Shown piece by piece: positions 21,380-32,560 of a stretch of 64,000 nt of DNA. This stretch comes from Blastobasis lacticolella (taxonomy: Eukaryota > Arthropoda > Insecta > Lepidoptera > Blastobasidae). Position 1 is the stretch's first letter. Each line of letters starts with the position of its first letter. The notes beneath the pieces are model-generated. The model saw only the letters and a list, made by a program, of their open reading frames with translations, had not been told where the DNA came from and did no database searches. Position numbers and translations under genes: made by a program. Location: the NCBI GenBank assembly GCA_905147135.1, contig LR990061.1, forward strand, positions 6,796,026 through 6,860,025, written 5' to 3'.

Positions 21380-22388
21380 TGTACGTACAGTGGCGTAGCG
21401 TGCCCTCCGGGGGCCCCGTATCAATAATTGTGTAGCAGATACCCACAACTACGGGGGGTACTAATGAGTAACATAAATCCTACTCTCAGCTTACGTCAAT
21501 AAATAGATTAGCCTAGCGCGCTCTACATTTGTGTGACATTAGACTCTAAAAGTCGGGTCGACGAGGATAGGTAGGGCTCGGAATTTTTGATATATTGGCC
21601 CTTAACTTGGCTATATTATAACCTTGCGTGATTATGAATGAGCGAGCGTAGCGAGCTCGAAATTTTGTATATATACATTAAAACATTGCGCGTTTTCGTT
21701 GAAAAATACCGTAAAATCAGCAATATCGAAATCGGGCTATCTAGAATTTGTTTAGGAGATTGTATATTAAAATCAAGTTTGCGAACAATTAATAGCGAGC
21801 TCTAAATTTCTGAAATGTTGGCTATCAAAACCTTCCATTATTAACTTGACAACAGTCAAATTCAAAAGTTGAGGGCGTATGATCCAAGACGATTATGCGT
21901 GTGAGCGTGTGAGCCTTTGGTGCTACCGATAATGCTGAAAATATGAAATTATAAAAACTGTCGTAATTTTTGATATGTGCGTGCACATTTATTTAACTAT
22001 GTAATTTTAGACATAAGTTTTTCTTGAATAAAATTATTTATTTATTATTATTATTATTTATTTGATACAATTTCAATGAAGTAATAAGTGAGGGCCCTAA
22101 GTTGTTTTGATTTTTGCTGAATAAAAATGTTAATTATCTCTTAAACGAAAGGTGAATGAAAACGGATTGTATCACTTGAATTCATTTGCTATTTTGGCGG
22201 AGGGAGCCCCCGACCCTGGCCTGAAATTCTCTTTTAAATAATTTTTTTTTTTCGGTAAATAAAGAAAAGTTTTACTTAGTTTAAGAGATAACGTGTTTTG
22301 CTTACACACAATTGGGGGCCCCTATAGCCCGGGGGCTCCATATAATTGATACGGCAGATACGGCTGTAGCTACGCCCCTGTGTACGTA
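21380..22388. mobile_element. Non-autonomous hAT-type DNA transposon
   Basis: An 8-bp direct repeat, 'tgtacgta', at 21380-21387 and 22381-22388 flanks a 993-bp element. Its ends are inverted: CAGTGGCGTAGC at 21388 and GCTACGCCCCTG ending at 22380. Subterminal blocks 'ggggccccgtatcaa' and 'ttgatacggcagata' are also inverted. An 8-bp target duplication with CAGNGGCGTAGC-like ends is the hallmark of hAT elements. No transposase ORF is present. Confidence 0.85.
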
Positions 22389-22451
22389 TATCGTATACCT
22401 ATTGTAGTATGCTTTAGGACATTATTATTATAGTAGGTATTATAACTAGTG

Positions 22452-22557
22452 TCATGTAAGAAGAGACTTGAAGGGTCACGTGGTTCGACTTGCGCAGTAG
22501 ACGATAACCTGCGTGAAATCCCCTTTACTGTCATTTGACAAGTCTCTTCTTTCATGA
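22452..22557. mobile_element. Small fold-back MITE
   Basis: Ends 'tcatgtaagaagagacttg' (22452-22470) and 'caagtctcttctttcatga' (22539-22557) are inverted with one difference. Total length is 106 bp. It abuts a family H copy at 22581. Confidence 0.7.
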
Positions 22558-22580
22558 CGCGGATTATACTCTACATAAAT

Positions 22581-22750
22581 ACTCATCATCATATCAGCCG
22601 AATGACGCCCACTGCTGGGCATAGGCCTCCCCCTAAGATCTCCATAAAGGCCGGTCCTTGCCGTCGGCATCCAGCTTGTACCTGCATCATTTACCAGGTC
22701 GGTCCACCGTGCGGGAGGCCTACCCGCTGCGTCACCTGGTACGTGGTCGC
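22581..22750 (-). mobile_element. Repeat family H 3' end
   Basis: Contains 'catcatcatatcagccgaat', 'gacgcccactgctgggcata' and 'gcgggaggcctacccgctgc'. This is the best preserved copy of the family in the window. Confidence 0.75.
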
Positions 22751-23555
22751 CACTTTGTTTTTATTAGGCTATTATTGTTAGAGGCATACGAGTATTAACA
22801 TGCATTTGACCCAATGGCTATCTGTTCTGGGGTATATGTGCACTGCCCATGCCACTTGAACTTGCATGGCAATTCTGTCTGTGACCTTGGCCGGTTGAAA
22901 TTGGATGGAAGGTTTCGTAATTCGAATTAAAAGCTCTCGGGGTTTGGATTTTGATAGGTACAGGTCGGAGCGTAGACTTCATAATTTGGATATCTTATGA
23001 CGCGATGGTCACTACTGATTTTTACGGTGAAGAACATTGAGACAGCGTTGAATATATGCCGTTTATTTGTAGTGTGAGTTATTGGGTGTGGCTGTGGAAG
23101 TAGCCTCTATCATACCTGCCCTAGTAGACACATTCAACAAGTTCACGAGTGATTTGTGGACAAATATCACTATACCCTAGGACAGTTGGCCCTCCCGGAA
23201 ATAGACCAGATTTCCGATTCCTTAGGTAATCTGTTCACTCCTCTCTCACTCTTTCAGTTCCTCATGAACACTTTGCACTCTAAATTTCCTTAAATACCTA
23301 CTAAGTTCGTGACGTTATTTCCTCAAATGTATCTTGATTTAATAAATATACCTATATCTTTAATCTTCCCACCAAAAACCTCGAATACCATAATATCAAA
23401 TCAACCAAATGCAACAGGAACATTTTACAGGCATGGTTAGAATATAAATTTATGGGGTTATACTATTCTAACTATCCTTCAATTCAAAACGATCCCTTTG
23501 CAACATATTTCGTAACAAACCTAAAATAAACCTTACGTCTAACCTCATTAAACTG
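22751..23555. other. Downstream of the PRR15-like gene; likely its 3' UTR in part
   Basis: No independent gene or repeat is recognised. The portion nearest 23556 would be the 3' UTR of the minus-strand gene. A reverse-strand AATAAA (plus TTTATT) occurs near 23063. Confidence 0.3.
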
Positions 23556-23753
23556 CTATAACACTTTGTCTATAATCTCGAAGGCGCTCTCGATTTCTTC
23601 TTCCGGGGTTTTGATCTCAGCTGCTGTCGGTGCTGCGGGCCGTTCTCGGAGCTTAGGGTCCCCGCTATGCCGCCTTGGTGTCCTGCCCTCGCCCGCGTTT
23701 TTTGGATTGACGTGGTACTCCAAGGTTTTGGGCTTCTCAGGCGGTTGGTTGAC
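23556..23753 (-). CDS. PRR15-like gene, exon 2
   Basis: Encodes residues 66-130, VNQPPEKPKTLEYHVNPKNA through EEEIESAFEIIDKVL, then TAG at 23558-23556. The reverse strand is also open here (plus ORF 23566-23769), which I regard as the shadow. Confidence 0.65.
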   Translation of the reverse strand, partial: VNQPPEKPKTLEYHVNPKNAGEGRTPRRHSGDPKLRERPAAPTAAEIKTPEEEIESAFEIIDKVL

Positions 23754-25293
23754 CTGGAATAAGAATTAGTGGTTAGAGTTGTAGGTACCTAAGTCATTTG
23801 CGGGTTTTTTTTTGTAAACTTGGGTCATGGAATGATATACCCCTGGCTTGCCAAATCCTGGATCATGGTCAAGGCGCCCACGGCCCTCTTGCAAACTTGT
23901 TGCAAACTATTATACTTTACTACGTAAATCTTGGCGTTAATGTCCCGGTTGTGCTCTCGCGCACGAGGGTTACAGATAATTACAGTTAAGTGACTGCCAT
24001 CTGACCTCCATGACCCTGATAAAAGGGGAAACTGACCAGATTCGATCATGGTTACACATTCAGTCGCCTGAATCTGCTGGTTTCATCACGATGTTTTCCC
24101 TCACTTCGTAAAAACGTAATAGGCAATAAAGTAGGTAGAATCCGCATTGTAAGCTGCGTTTGTTCATTCTTGTGCCAGAGTGTGTTTTTTTTTCTATGCC
24201 ACTAAGGTGGCAAACAAGCTTACGGCCAGCCTGATGGTAAGTAGTATGTTGTGTAGTTGCTCTTATTACCGTTCAGCACATAAATGAACAATAATGTTCG
24301 TTTTCTTTTATTGATACACACCTATGTCGTGTCAGTTTTGTTGGCGGCCTGCTGAAACAATGCTATTGCAATCAAGGACTAACTAAGGACAACAATGCCT
24401 TGGTAGGTAAGTATGATAAAATCCCCAACATACTTGTTTCTAAGTCTCATCGCAGACCATAACAGTCCACTGCAGGACTTAGGGCCTCTCCCATATGTGG
24501 CGAGGTTATTGCCGTAATCTCCACGCTTGGTAGACGGGTCGGAGATGGCAGTGTTGTAAATATAGAAATGGAAAACGCAGCTGCTCTTTTTCAAGCCTAC
24601 GGTGACACCAGAACTTTTGCCTCGAAAACATTATTTGCCTTGTACGACACCTGCGAGTGTAAGGGGTTGGTGCTATTCTACCCTGCTGACGTTACACGGA
24701 GCCCCGTACGTACGACTCTAGACTAAGGCCCTGTCACGTACCTAAGTCCAGAATTGTAATAATCAGTTGAAATTTAATGTTTTGTGTGTAATAGGCGATG
24801 ATTGGCACTGAGCGCGAAGGAATTAAGTACCTACCTACCTAGATAGGTATTTATTATATACAAATTTAACACCAAACAGAAACCCAAACAATAACTTTTC
24901 TATGTTATGAATTTCTTGGCATCAACCGATTCAAATCTATTTCCATGCGTGACTTGGTACTTATTTCATGAGATTTACCAAAACTGGGCGAAGCCTGAAG
25001 AAAGAGGAAAAAGTAAGTAAGTATTGAATTTTACTCAGCCAAGACTTTCACCTGTAAAATTATATAGGGTCCAAGATAGATACCTCATACAAACTTACCT
25101 CCCCATAAACTTCCAAAGACAATGACTGCCTTTTCTTGCTGTTATGTCTCAACCTGCCAGATTTAGATATTGACATCTTCCTCCGGTCGTCAAGGGGCGG
25201 CGAGAAGTCATTCTTGTCATCATCAGAGCTACCCTCATACTGGAAGCCCTTCTTGTTGGACGAGGTGAAAATCGACTTTATAAACTTCTCCAT
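23556..25293 (-). CDS. Two-exon gene, 130-aa protein with possible PRR15-like core
   Basis: Exon 1 is 25099-25293 (65 codons) with donor GAG|GTAAGT. Exon 2 is 23556-23753 (65 codons plus TAG) with a pyrimidine-rich acceptor, TTATTCCAG. Both are phase 0 and the splice is in frame. The protein is hydrophilic and basic to acidic, with no signal peptide or membrane segment. It opens MEKFIKSIFTSSNKKGFQYE, then an acidic GSSDDDKNDF patch (21-30), then a core MSISKSGRLRHNSKKR (40-55). A Pro/Lys/Arg-rich middle follows, then an acidic EEEIESAFEIIDKVL end. The core resembles the KISRSGR-K-K motif of vertebrate PRR15/PRR15L, a small proline-rich family of unclear function. That link is inference from one motif. 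GC content rises over both exons, and they are antisense-free of repeats, unlike the intron. It is most likely a real gene of unknown role. Confidence 0.7.
23838..24112. repeat. Two tRNA-SINE pieces in opposite orientation
   Basis: Positions 23838-23882 carry the plus-strand block 'ttgccaaatcctggatcatg'. Positions 23928-24112 carry the reverse body from 'aatcttggcgttaatgtccc' to 'acgatgttttccctcac'. They form an inverted pair in the intron of the PRR15-like gene. Confidence 0.75.
24455..24700 (-). repeat. Dispersed repeat family G, diverged copy
   Basis: Reverse orientation: 'cagtccactgcaggacttag' on the left and 'gtaaggggttggtgctattc' on the right. It lies in the intron of the PRR15-like gene. 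Confidence 0.75.
25099..25293 (-). CDS. PRR15-like gene, exon 1
   Basis: Encodes residues 1-65. The ATG is at 25293-25291, and the open frame continues past the donor at 25098 into the intron, where GTAAGTTT gives a strong splice signal. The start context is not a strong Kozak match, but no earlier in-frame ATG is seen close by. Confidence 0.65.
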
Positions 25294-25621
25294 ATGTACT
25301 GATATTATAAGACTTTATCTACTAATTGAGTCTAGATTTCTATCTACATAGTCGACGCCGCTCTCAACTGTGGAATAATCGTGATAATTACATTAAATTG
25401 AGGAAAACAAGGTCCGTTTTCAATTGTTTCCTATTCATAATTTAATCGGGCTACTCGAAATCAAAGGTCCGTATGATATAAGGCCTGATAATTGATACTA
25501 TCCAGTCATCACCATCAGATGTTAGTAAGTTACCATCGGTAACAGTTAACAAATTTAAAGTTCACAAAATGAGATTTGTAACTACGGTTGCAGTTTTAAT
25601 TTAACAATTGTTTTATATGCT

Positions 25622-25905
25622 ATTCCGTGACAAACGAACAGACAGCCCACCTGATGGTAAGTGGCAACTGTCGCGCATAACATCTACAATTGCAAGTATC
25701 AAAAATGCAGAACCACAGGTGCGTTGTCACTGTGAGGACTAAAATGAAATGCCTCATGCCTGTAATTGCGCTGGCTACCTTATCCTTCCAACACAACACT
25801 GCAAGCATTGTTGCTTGGCGGCAGAAATAGATAAGGCGGCGGTACTCACTCAGGCGATCTCCTCAGGCTTGACAGAGTCCTACTACCTGATAAGACAATA
25901 ACTCC
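25622..25905 (-). repeat. Dispersed repeat family I plus adjoining block
   Basis: Positions 25622-25775 are family I in reverse ('gacagcccacctgatggtaa'). The adjoining 25795-25900 ('gcaagcattgttgcttggcg', 'ggctt(g/c)acagagtcc') recurs in the same order after the family I copy at 57895-57985, so both belong to one larger element. Confidence 0.65.
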
Positions 25906-26109
25906 AAATTAAATGTTTTTTAAATAAGTAGAACCAACGTACAAAAATGTTACAAACTGTATAGGTACTACTCTACATAGAGAACCGTAAATTTGACTTT
26001 CAGGGACTCCTACTAAAGTGAAAGTTCCAACTCTAGGGCCACCCATCCATCCGTTATTCTCTCACAATTTTCCTATTCGTCCTTCCACGACCTTTACCTT
26101 GAAAACTGC

Positions 26110-26420
26110 ACGCCCGCGCCGTGTGATCCGATAAACATCTGCCCCAACAATTACACACTCGCGCAACCAGCAGGCTCTCAATAGGCGAACTAGCGATTAT
26201 ACACCTTGCAATTGCTTCTTTTTGCAACCGATAAAACAGGCGAAACACAACGTTGACAGACCAACACTGCATTGTGCCGGCGACATTATTTACCATAATT
26301 TCATCTGCCGATAAGATAGCAACAAGATACAAGTGCTTTATCGTCGATACAAAAGTTTTCGATATGAATTAGAATCGTTATCGCGTATTAATAATACGGT
26401 TTGGTGCCTTCTGATTTCGC
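26110..26420. promoter_or_regulatory. Cluster of GATA-type motifs
   Basis: GATA or TATC cores with flanking A/G occur at about 26130, 26230, 26310, 26315, 26338 and 26378, including GATAAGATAG as a tandem pair. It lies about 0.8-1.1 kb upstream of the minus-strand PRR15-like start. Use as an enhancer is inference. Confidence 0.25.
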
Positions 26421-26879
26421 GATAGACTCGTAATCAAGCATACAAGTACGTAGTTGATAATAACCGCACTTACGCTTTAAATACAATTTCAAATAAACTA
26501 ACATAGTTACCTATACTTAGCTATATACAACAAGTCAGTAGGTAAATCATGCAAATCGGCTAGTTTGGCTTTGTATTTAGGTACTCATGCATGCGATAGA
26601 GACGATCCCCTACGAAGCCGAATGTGCATCTTTTTACCGCCTATATCTCTACATAGGAAAGTACCTAAGTATGTACCTAGTTACGTCACTAGCATCCCCG
26701 CTTCCCAAAGGGTAAACAGAAAATAGAGTGCCGTAACAGAAGTTACCAGCTACAATTCTCTTTTGCCTCTTCCACATTCATATAAGTATCTTCTCTCAAA
26801 TTTACGTCGGTTGAGGGTACTCCCTTCTTGTCCGTTAACCCCTATTAAGTGATGTTTTGTTTTGTTTATTCAATGGATT

Positions 26880-27378
26880 GCTAAACACGCCTTTTTTATG
26901 TAATACGGCAGACAAACAGGCATGCGTTCCACCTGATGGAAAGTAGTCTCCGCCGCCTATGGACATCAGCAACACCAGGGGTGCTACCAATGCGTTGTCC
27001 GCCTCTAAGGAGACCTCTAATATACCTCTTGAACGATTGCATGTCATAGTCCAAAGGAAACACTGTGGGTGGAAGCTCGTTTCACATCCGAATCGTACGA
27101 GCGAGAAACGTTCTGTCGAATCTTCGTGTGGACAACACTACGGGGTCCACGTAATGGCAATGAGTACCCAGCCCGCGGCGGGTGGTACGATAGCGGAATT
27201 GTGCTGTGGGCCATATCAAATAATTCCTCAGAACACTCCCCATTATACAGCCGGTAGAACAGACACAGGGAGCCGCAGTCCCTTCGGTCAGCCAGTGGTT
27301 CTAACTTGCTTGTTAATATGGGACAATTCGTACGGCGCGCCTCTGTACGGAGTCCAAAGGATTAAGCAATCGCCTTGA
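26880..27378 (-). mobile_element. CR1-like LINE, long C-terminal fragment
   Basis: Reverse orientation. From right to left it shows LNPLDSVQRRAVRIV (27365-27315), a decayed middle, TFLARTIRMWNELPP (near 27100), [19 protein letters not shown] (near 27030) and [12 protein letters not shown] (near 26960), then a T-run and the 3' terminal block. It is the longest copy of this family here. The 139-aa plus ORF at 26959-27378 is its shadow. Confidence 0.85.
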
Positions 27379-27688
27379 CGAGTTTCTGAACAAACAACAG
27401 TAGGTACCTACACCACTTTCACCACCTTCTGATAATGTTAGTAACCTATCAATACCCAATAATAATAAATTAAGTTCGCAAATAAACACTACGTGTGTAG
27501 TTCGTATCTGCCAGCTACACGATGGCGACATCGATTAGATTGCACTTAATCGATAAAAACTATAATTACCTCGATGAAAACCCCCAGTTCGATAACGTTT
27601 TTGTCTAAACTCTTAAGTCTATAAAGAAAAGATAAGAGACGACTTCATATGTCTTGTCAATAATAGAGTTTGAATCCAAAGTAAAAAC

Positions 27689-27890
27689 CAATCTTGGTGT
27701 TAATACCCGGTTGTGCTCTTGACCATGGTAAAAGGATTTGGCAGATCAGATAATTACAGTGGAACGACTGCCATGTGACTTACGTAACCCGTACCAGGGA
27801 ACCTGACCAAATAAGATCATGGTTCCACATTCAGTCGCCTGAAAGTTCAGGTTTCATCATGATGTTTTCGCTCGCCGTAATGAATCGTTT
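27689..27890 (-). repeat. tRNA-derived SINE, head missing
   Basis: Reverse body from 'atcttggtgttaatacccgg' to 'catgatgttttcgctcgccg'. It has several indels, including loss of the 'gggcccggggtccgcc' block. Confidence 0.75.
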
Positions 27891-27959
27891 GAATTCAAAG
27901 TAAATCTAGGTAATTTCCAGAGCTTGAGAGGCACTAGGTACGAATTTACGTAATTACAA

Positions 27960-28035
27960 TCATCGTCATCCAAACGGTCAGTCCCGACTTCTGCCAGGGT
28001 CCGCTTTCCTGCTTTTACTTCGCCACACGGTCCAC
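27960..28035 (-). mobile_element. RTE LINE 3' end scrap
   Basis: 'catcgtcatccaaacggtca' followed by 'tgccagggtccgctttcctg' matches the reverse RTE tail. Confidence 0.6.
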
Positions 28036-29514
28036 TGTGTGAAAAAGTCCACTGCATGAAAATGGCCACTGTATTACTTACTACTGCATTACGTATTACC
28101 GCTATGTTCATCCTGCCGTATTACTTACTTACAGAACTGTCCACCAAGCAAAATAGCTAACCCATTGAAGCGACCTATAAAATCCACAAAAACAGAGGGC
28201 CCGCGCGGGGAACCAGATTTCCAGAGAAGGTAGAACGCTGTGATCTACAGCCTTCCCTCCCCCCGGACCAGCAGCACCAGGGTCGGGAACTTGAGAACTT
28301 GACAGTACAGTAAGGATTGGCGCCAACGCCGATGGCCTAAATTAAATAAAAAATAAAATAAAAAGGTATTAATAACTTTATAGCAGAGCCTTGCGTCATC
28401 CGTTATCAAGATAGAAAAATAAATAGGATATTAAAAATTTAGCATCATTTAAATAAATATTCTAGGGCTGTGAGACGCATATGTACCTAATTAATTGAAT
28501 AAACTTCAACATTCGTAGTTTCAGATGAATGACAGCAGTCAATCTTACAACCACATGATAATTAGTATTCTAATGTATGCAAAGATTTTGGACATCCAAA
28601 TTCAAGAAAATTATTAATTTATATAATTATAAAATTTTTAATTAATATGTCATACATATACTTATGACATATTAATTTAAAAATACCTACCATGACCTGA
28701 AATACAAAAGAATTCAACGCGAGCGACACGCTCGTTGATGTCTTTTACATGAAGCATTTTTAAAAATTAAAAATTGTATTTTAGGTTTCTATTGCTCTAA
28801 TTTAGAGTGCGGTCAAAGTGTTAAACGTTAGAATAAGACCTCGCTTAGTCCAACTCGTTTAAAAAACGTGTCATAAGTTGCCACACAGAGATTCCTTTTT
28901 AAATAAGCGATTCGGACTTTGCGTGGTCTTATTATATATGTGGTAGACTGTCATGAGCCTAGACATCATTTTGACTAAGAAACGCAACGTCAATCGAAGC
29001 GCCACCTTGCGCTTAGCTGGAAATACTGTGAAGACATCATGTTCGGTGCGCGGCCGCAACGAACATTTGGCATTCGACCATCGACGAATTAAGACGTGGA
29101 ACTAGCTGCTCATCCCACAGAGAGAAGTCTTGATTTATTGCCTCACGTCACATAGCCGTACTCCATAAAGGAGAGTGTCAGTACAGAAGGGACTACAAAG
29201 AATAATTTGGACAAGGACACACGTGAAAAGATTACCTGGCGCACCTTGAGATTCGGCCTGACAGGAGGCCATGGGTGGTGGCGGGTCTTCCAGTGGTTTA
29301 GTAGTCCCACATGTCTGCTACTGAAATTATCCTAAATTAATTCTATTCTTTTATTGTTTGCTATTTTTCTTGTAATAACGCTTTATTATCTCAATACACT
29401 GTTAAACTGTTCGGCTGATCCTTATTTCAACATACTATCCCGAATATACCTTCTGATGGATCTCTCCCCTGCTAGAGTCTGCCCAAACTTACGACATATA
29501 CATACCTCCTCCTC
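28036..29514. other. Intergenic, hairpin at 28633-28686, otherwise nothing recognised
   Basis: An AT-rich inverted repeat ('aattaatatgtcat' / 'atgacatattaatt', ten-base loop) lies at 28633-28686. A degenerate run of 'cactg(c/t)attac' units is at 28020-28135. No gene is supported; ORFs at 28129-28326 and 28871-29059 have no family resemblance. Confidence 0.3.
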
Positions 29515-29845
29515 ATCTTGGCGACCAATATTCCGGTAGTGCTCTAGCACGTGAATGCTCGGGGTCCGCCTTGATCATGATCCAGGATTTCGCAGACCAG
29601 GTAATCACAGTGGAGCGACAGCCATCTGACCACCGTGACTCTGACACAGGAGAACTTGACCAGATTGGATCACACTACTTTCATTGTTTTCTATTGTCAA
29701 CAACCTGCACATTCAGTCGCCTAAATGTGAAATGAAATGAAATGAAGATATTTATTGATTAACAAGGACACCACATTACAACAATCACATAATATAAAAT
29801 AAATAATGTGCAGATTTCATTACGATGTTTTCCCTAGCCGTAAGA
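29515..29845 (-). repeat. tRNA-derived SINE interrupted by a LINE tail
   Basis: Reverse SINE body 29515-29729, then an insert 29730-29803, then the SINE again to 29845 ('gcagatttcattacgatgtt'). The insert is the 3' terminus of the LINE at 9250 ('aaatgaaatgaaatgaagat', 'ggacaccacattacaacaat'). It is flanked by 'aatgtg' at 29724-29729 and 29805-29810. Confidence 0.75.
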
Positions 29846-30099
29846 GCATTCATTGGTTTAAGCAATCATATTGGCATTGATTTAAATAATAACTTATCCT
29901 TTGCCTAGGACCAATATCTAATCCTTGCCATAATGTAATCATAATTTCTTCCCAAGCTGTTGTTATCAGATTTTCCACACCAGCTTCAGACATTATGCCT
30001 TTAATGAGGGTAAAAATAATTAGTCATTTATTTTCTTTTTTAAATTTATCTGAGAATAAAATTTCCCCGGCCTGGGAATAAAAGTTTTAAGAGTTCTCA

Positions 30100-30200
30100 T
30101 TAAGTCAAATACAGCGAGCCCAAAACACAATGGAATTGCATTGTATTATTAAAGGGTTCTTGTGGCCACATTTCATCTCCATCATCACAACAGCTCACTG
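30100..30200 (+). repeat. Dispersed repeat shared with 32425-32560
   Basis: Both carry 'cgagccca(a)aac', 'aaggagttcctatggccacc'-type (30160: 'gggttcttgtggccacattt') and 'tctccatcatca' in the same order. Non-coding; it accounts for part of the ORF at 32336-32605. Confidence 0.5.
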
Positions 30201-30524
30201 ATAGCATCTATGCATAGTCATCTGACTTATCTAAATGCGTATACCTTCAATCGACTACCAGGAAGTGAGTCAAATACTGTGTACTTACATGACGGCTCTA
30301 CACAGAGTGCCAAGGTTCCAACTGCCAGCAAGGTTCCATTTGACGCACTTCCAGGTAATCAAATGATTTAAAAAATTTCATACACGTACAATTAGACGAA
30401 AATGCAATATAATGGTATCAGTCAATTAATCTGATGTTGGAGACGTAAAGTGGCCATAGAAACCATTGAAGTGGCCTTTGCGTTTTTTTTTGTTCTGTTA
30501 AGAACCATCAGGGGGTGCTCATCG

Positions 30525-30650
30525 TCTCACGAGACTGTTCTACTAGGTAACCCTACCCTTGGTAACCTTGCTTCGCCATCGGTATTAGGAGGCACAGCAG
30601 TGAGCGGCGAGCTCGTAGCGGTGCTGAATTTCGACTAGCCCCAAAGTCCG
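30525..30650 (+). repeat. Dispersed repeat shared with 46487-46600
   Basis: Shared order: 'ggtaaccttgcttcgc', 'ttaggaggcaca', 'gcgagctcgtagcggtgct', 'aatttcg'. Class unknown. Confidence 0.5.
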
Positions 30651-30884
30651 AAATGGTCACCCACCCATTTACTTTGCGTTCTAATTCAGCAACCATGAAG
30701 AGACTGTCGTTTTAGTCCATAATCGAGTTATATTACACGATAGAAGAGCAGAGTAGAATAGTCCAGGACACTATTGCTCCCAGAACATCAGTTCCTAAAA
30801 ATAAATTATAGTATAACTTAACACCGAAATAATTTTTGAAATCGGTTCAGTAGATTCCGATCAAGCCTACCTTATCCCGAAATT

Positions 30885-30975
30885 CTGATGCAATGGACAT
30901 TCTGATAAAGTGGTCGGTCTGATACAGTGGACGTTCTCGATACAATACAGTGGACATTTTGATATAATGGACCAT
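30885..30975. repeat. Degenerate minisatellite
   Basis: About five imperfect units built on 'tgatacagtggacattc' occur head to tail (30891, 30909, 30927, 30948, 30961). They generate overlapping open frames that look like repeated HxxR/L segments but are not a gene. Confidence 0.6.
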
Positions 30976-31099
30976 AAGAACAAGTAAACAGTGCCGACCG
31001 TTTGAAACACAACATACAGGCGTCCCACAGGAAAGCATCCTCGACCCTTCGCATACATTGGCATTCTTACATCATTGGCTAGTTAAACAGATAAAAGAA

Positions 31100-32424
31100 A
31101 ATCATAAACATTTGAGACTCGATAAAAATATTATATTTCTTTCAAATTGTACATAATGGTAGACAAAACATTATGCGGCCAAAGCCGCGATCTGATTTTA
31201 GGCTAGATTTACAAAAGACTAGCAAAACTAAACACCACTGGGACAACTGAGAGCGATCGAGTTCACGTGTTGCTATCCTTTTCATTTTCCCATGGAAAAT
31301 AAGGACAGCAACACAGACAGCTGCCTTTAATACAAACGTACCTACACATTTTCAACACTAATTGTGTGTAAATTGATATAGATGTCGATTGGAAAGCATA
31401 AACTGATTTAAAATCTAAGCGACTATTACAATAACCAAATTGTCGATCGCACTCAAAAATCCACCACTATACAGTTATTAAAAATTACCCAAAACTAATT
31501 ATAAATTATACATTTTTACAATACAAGCCATTCATAGCGTTATTTAGTATTTTCTTGAAAATACAATATTATTAAAATATAATTATATTATATCGTTAGT
31601 TTTCTCAGTTGATTCCTAACCAATCATCTACAAGTGTGTTATCATCAATGGAGAAATAGATTACTGGCAAGATAGTAATTCTAAAAAATGCATCGCAGGA
31701 TTGTTTTTATACAGGGTGCACAAAATCTACGGAAAATTTATGTTTAATACGTCGCTTGTGCTGTTCACCACTGTACATCAGTATGAATAACGAGCTACAA
31801 CCTATTTTAATCTAAGTAAAGTCGTGGTGTTGTTACAAGAAATTATAATGATATTCTATATTAATTAGGTAAAATACAAGAGCATAAGTGCATGTATAAT
31901 ACATATAGTCCATATCGTAATCCATATGGTCCATACCATAATCCATATAGACTATATGGTCACAGCACATTTTTCGGTATTCCTGTGCAGATGTTAAAAG
32001 TGCTATGGCACTGCTCTTGAATTGTACGTCATTTAAGTATAAAAAATTATATTTCTAGATCTAGCAATGTCCTTCCTTTGTTAAAAATTTATATCTTGAA
32101 CATCAAATAAACAATTTTTAAAATTCTTAAAATGTATAGATCAAATTACAATTTATAATACAAACATTTCCGCATCCTAAACTTTAACAAAGACTTAGCA
32201 ACCACACTATTTAAATATTGTATTTAATTGTATAAAGTGAATGCACTCACAAAATAGACAAAGGTATTCCCACACTACGGTTAAATGTTACTTTAAGATA
32301 AAATCGTGGTTACGTAATATTAGAAAGACTGTCACATGTTGTACTTCAACAAAAGCTCAAATGAAAAATATATTTTCATTGCAAGCTTTCATCGCGCGTT
32401 CTCTATAATCGGAGTACTTGTCAA
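31100..32424. other. Intergenic, AT-rich, nothing recognised
   Basis: A short cluster of 'ccatat(a/g)g' repeats with local dyad symmetry lies at 31905-31965. No gene is supported. Confidence 0.3.
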
Positions 32425-32560
32425 GGCTAATCAAACGAGCCCAAACTCGATGGGTTTACCATGCGTAGTTAAGGAGTTCCTATGGCCACCTTCCGTCTCC
32501 ATCATCAGATCACCGAACTTACATGAGTATGAAAATTTTCAGCTAAATCGGAAATGTAAA
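32425..32560 (+). repeat. Dispersed repeat, second copy
   Basis: See 30100-30200. Here 'gagcccaaactcgatgggtt' and 'tggccaccttccgtctccat' are well preserved. This is a common-looking lepidopteran element of unknown class. Confidence 0.5.

Noticed and set aside
26959..27378. 139-aa plus-strand frame
   Set aside because: Antisense of the CR1-like LINE C-terminus (VQRRAVRIV...WNELPP...GVADVH) on the minus strand.
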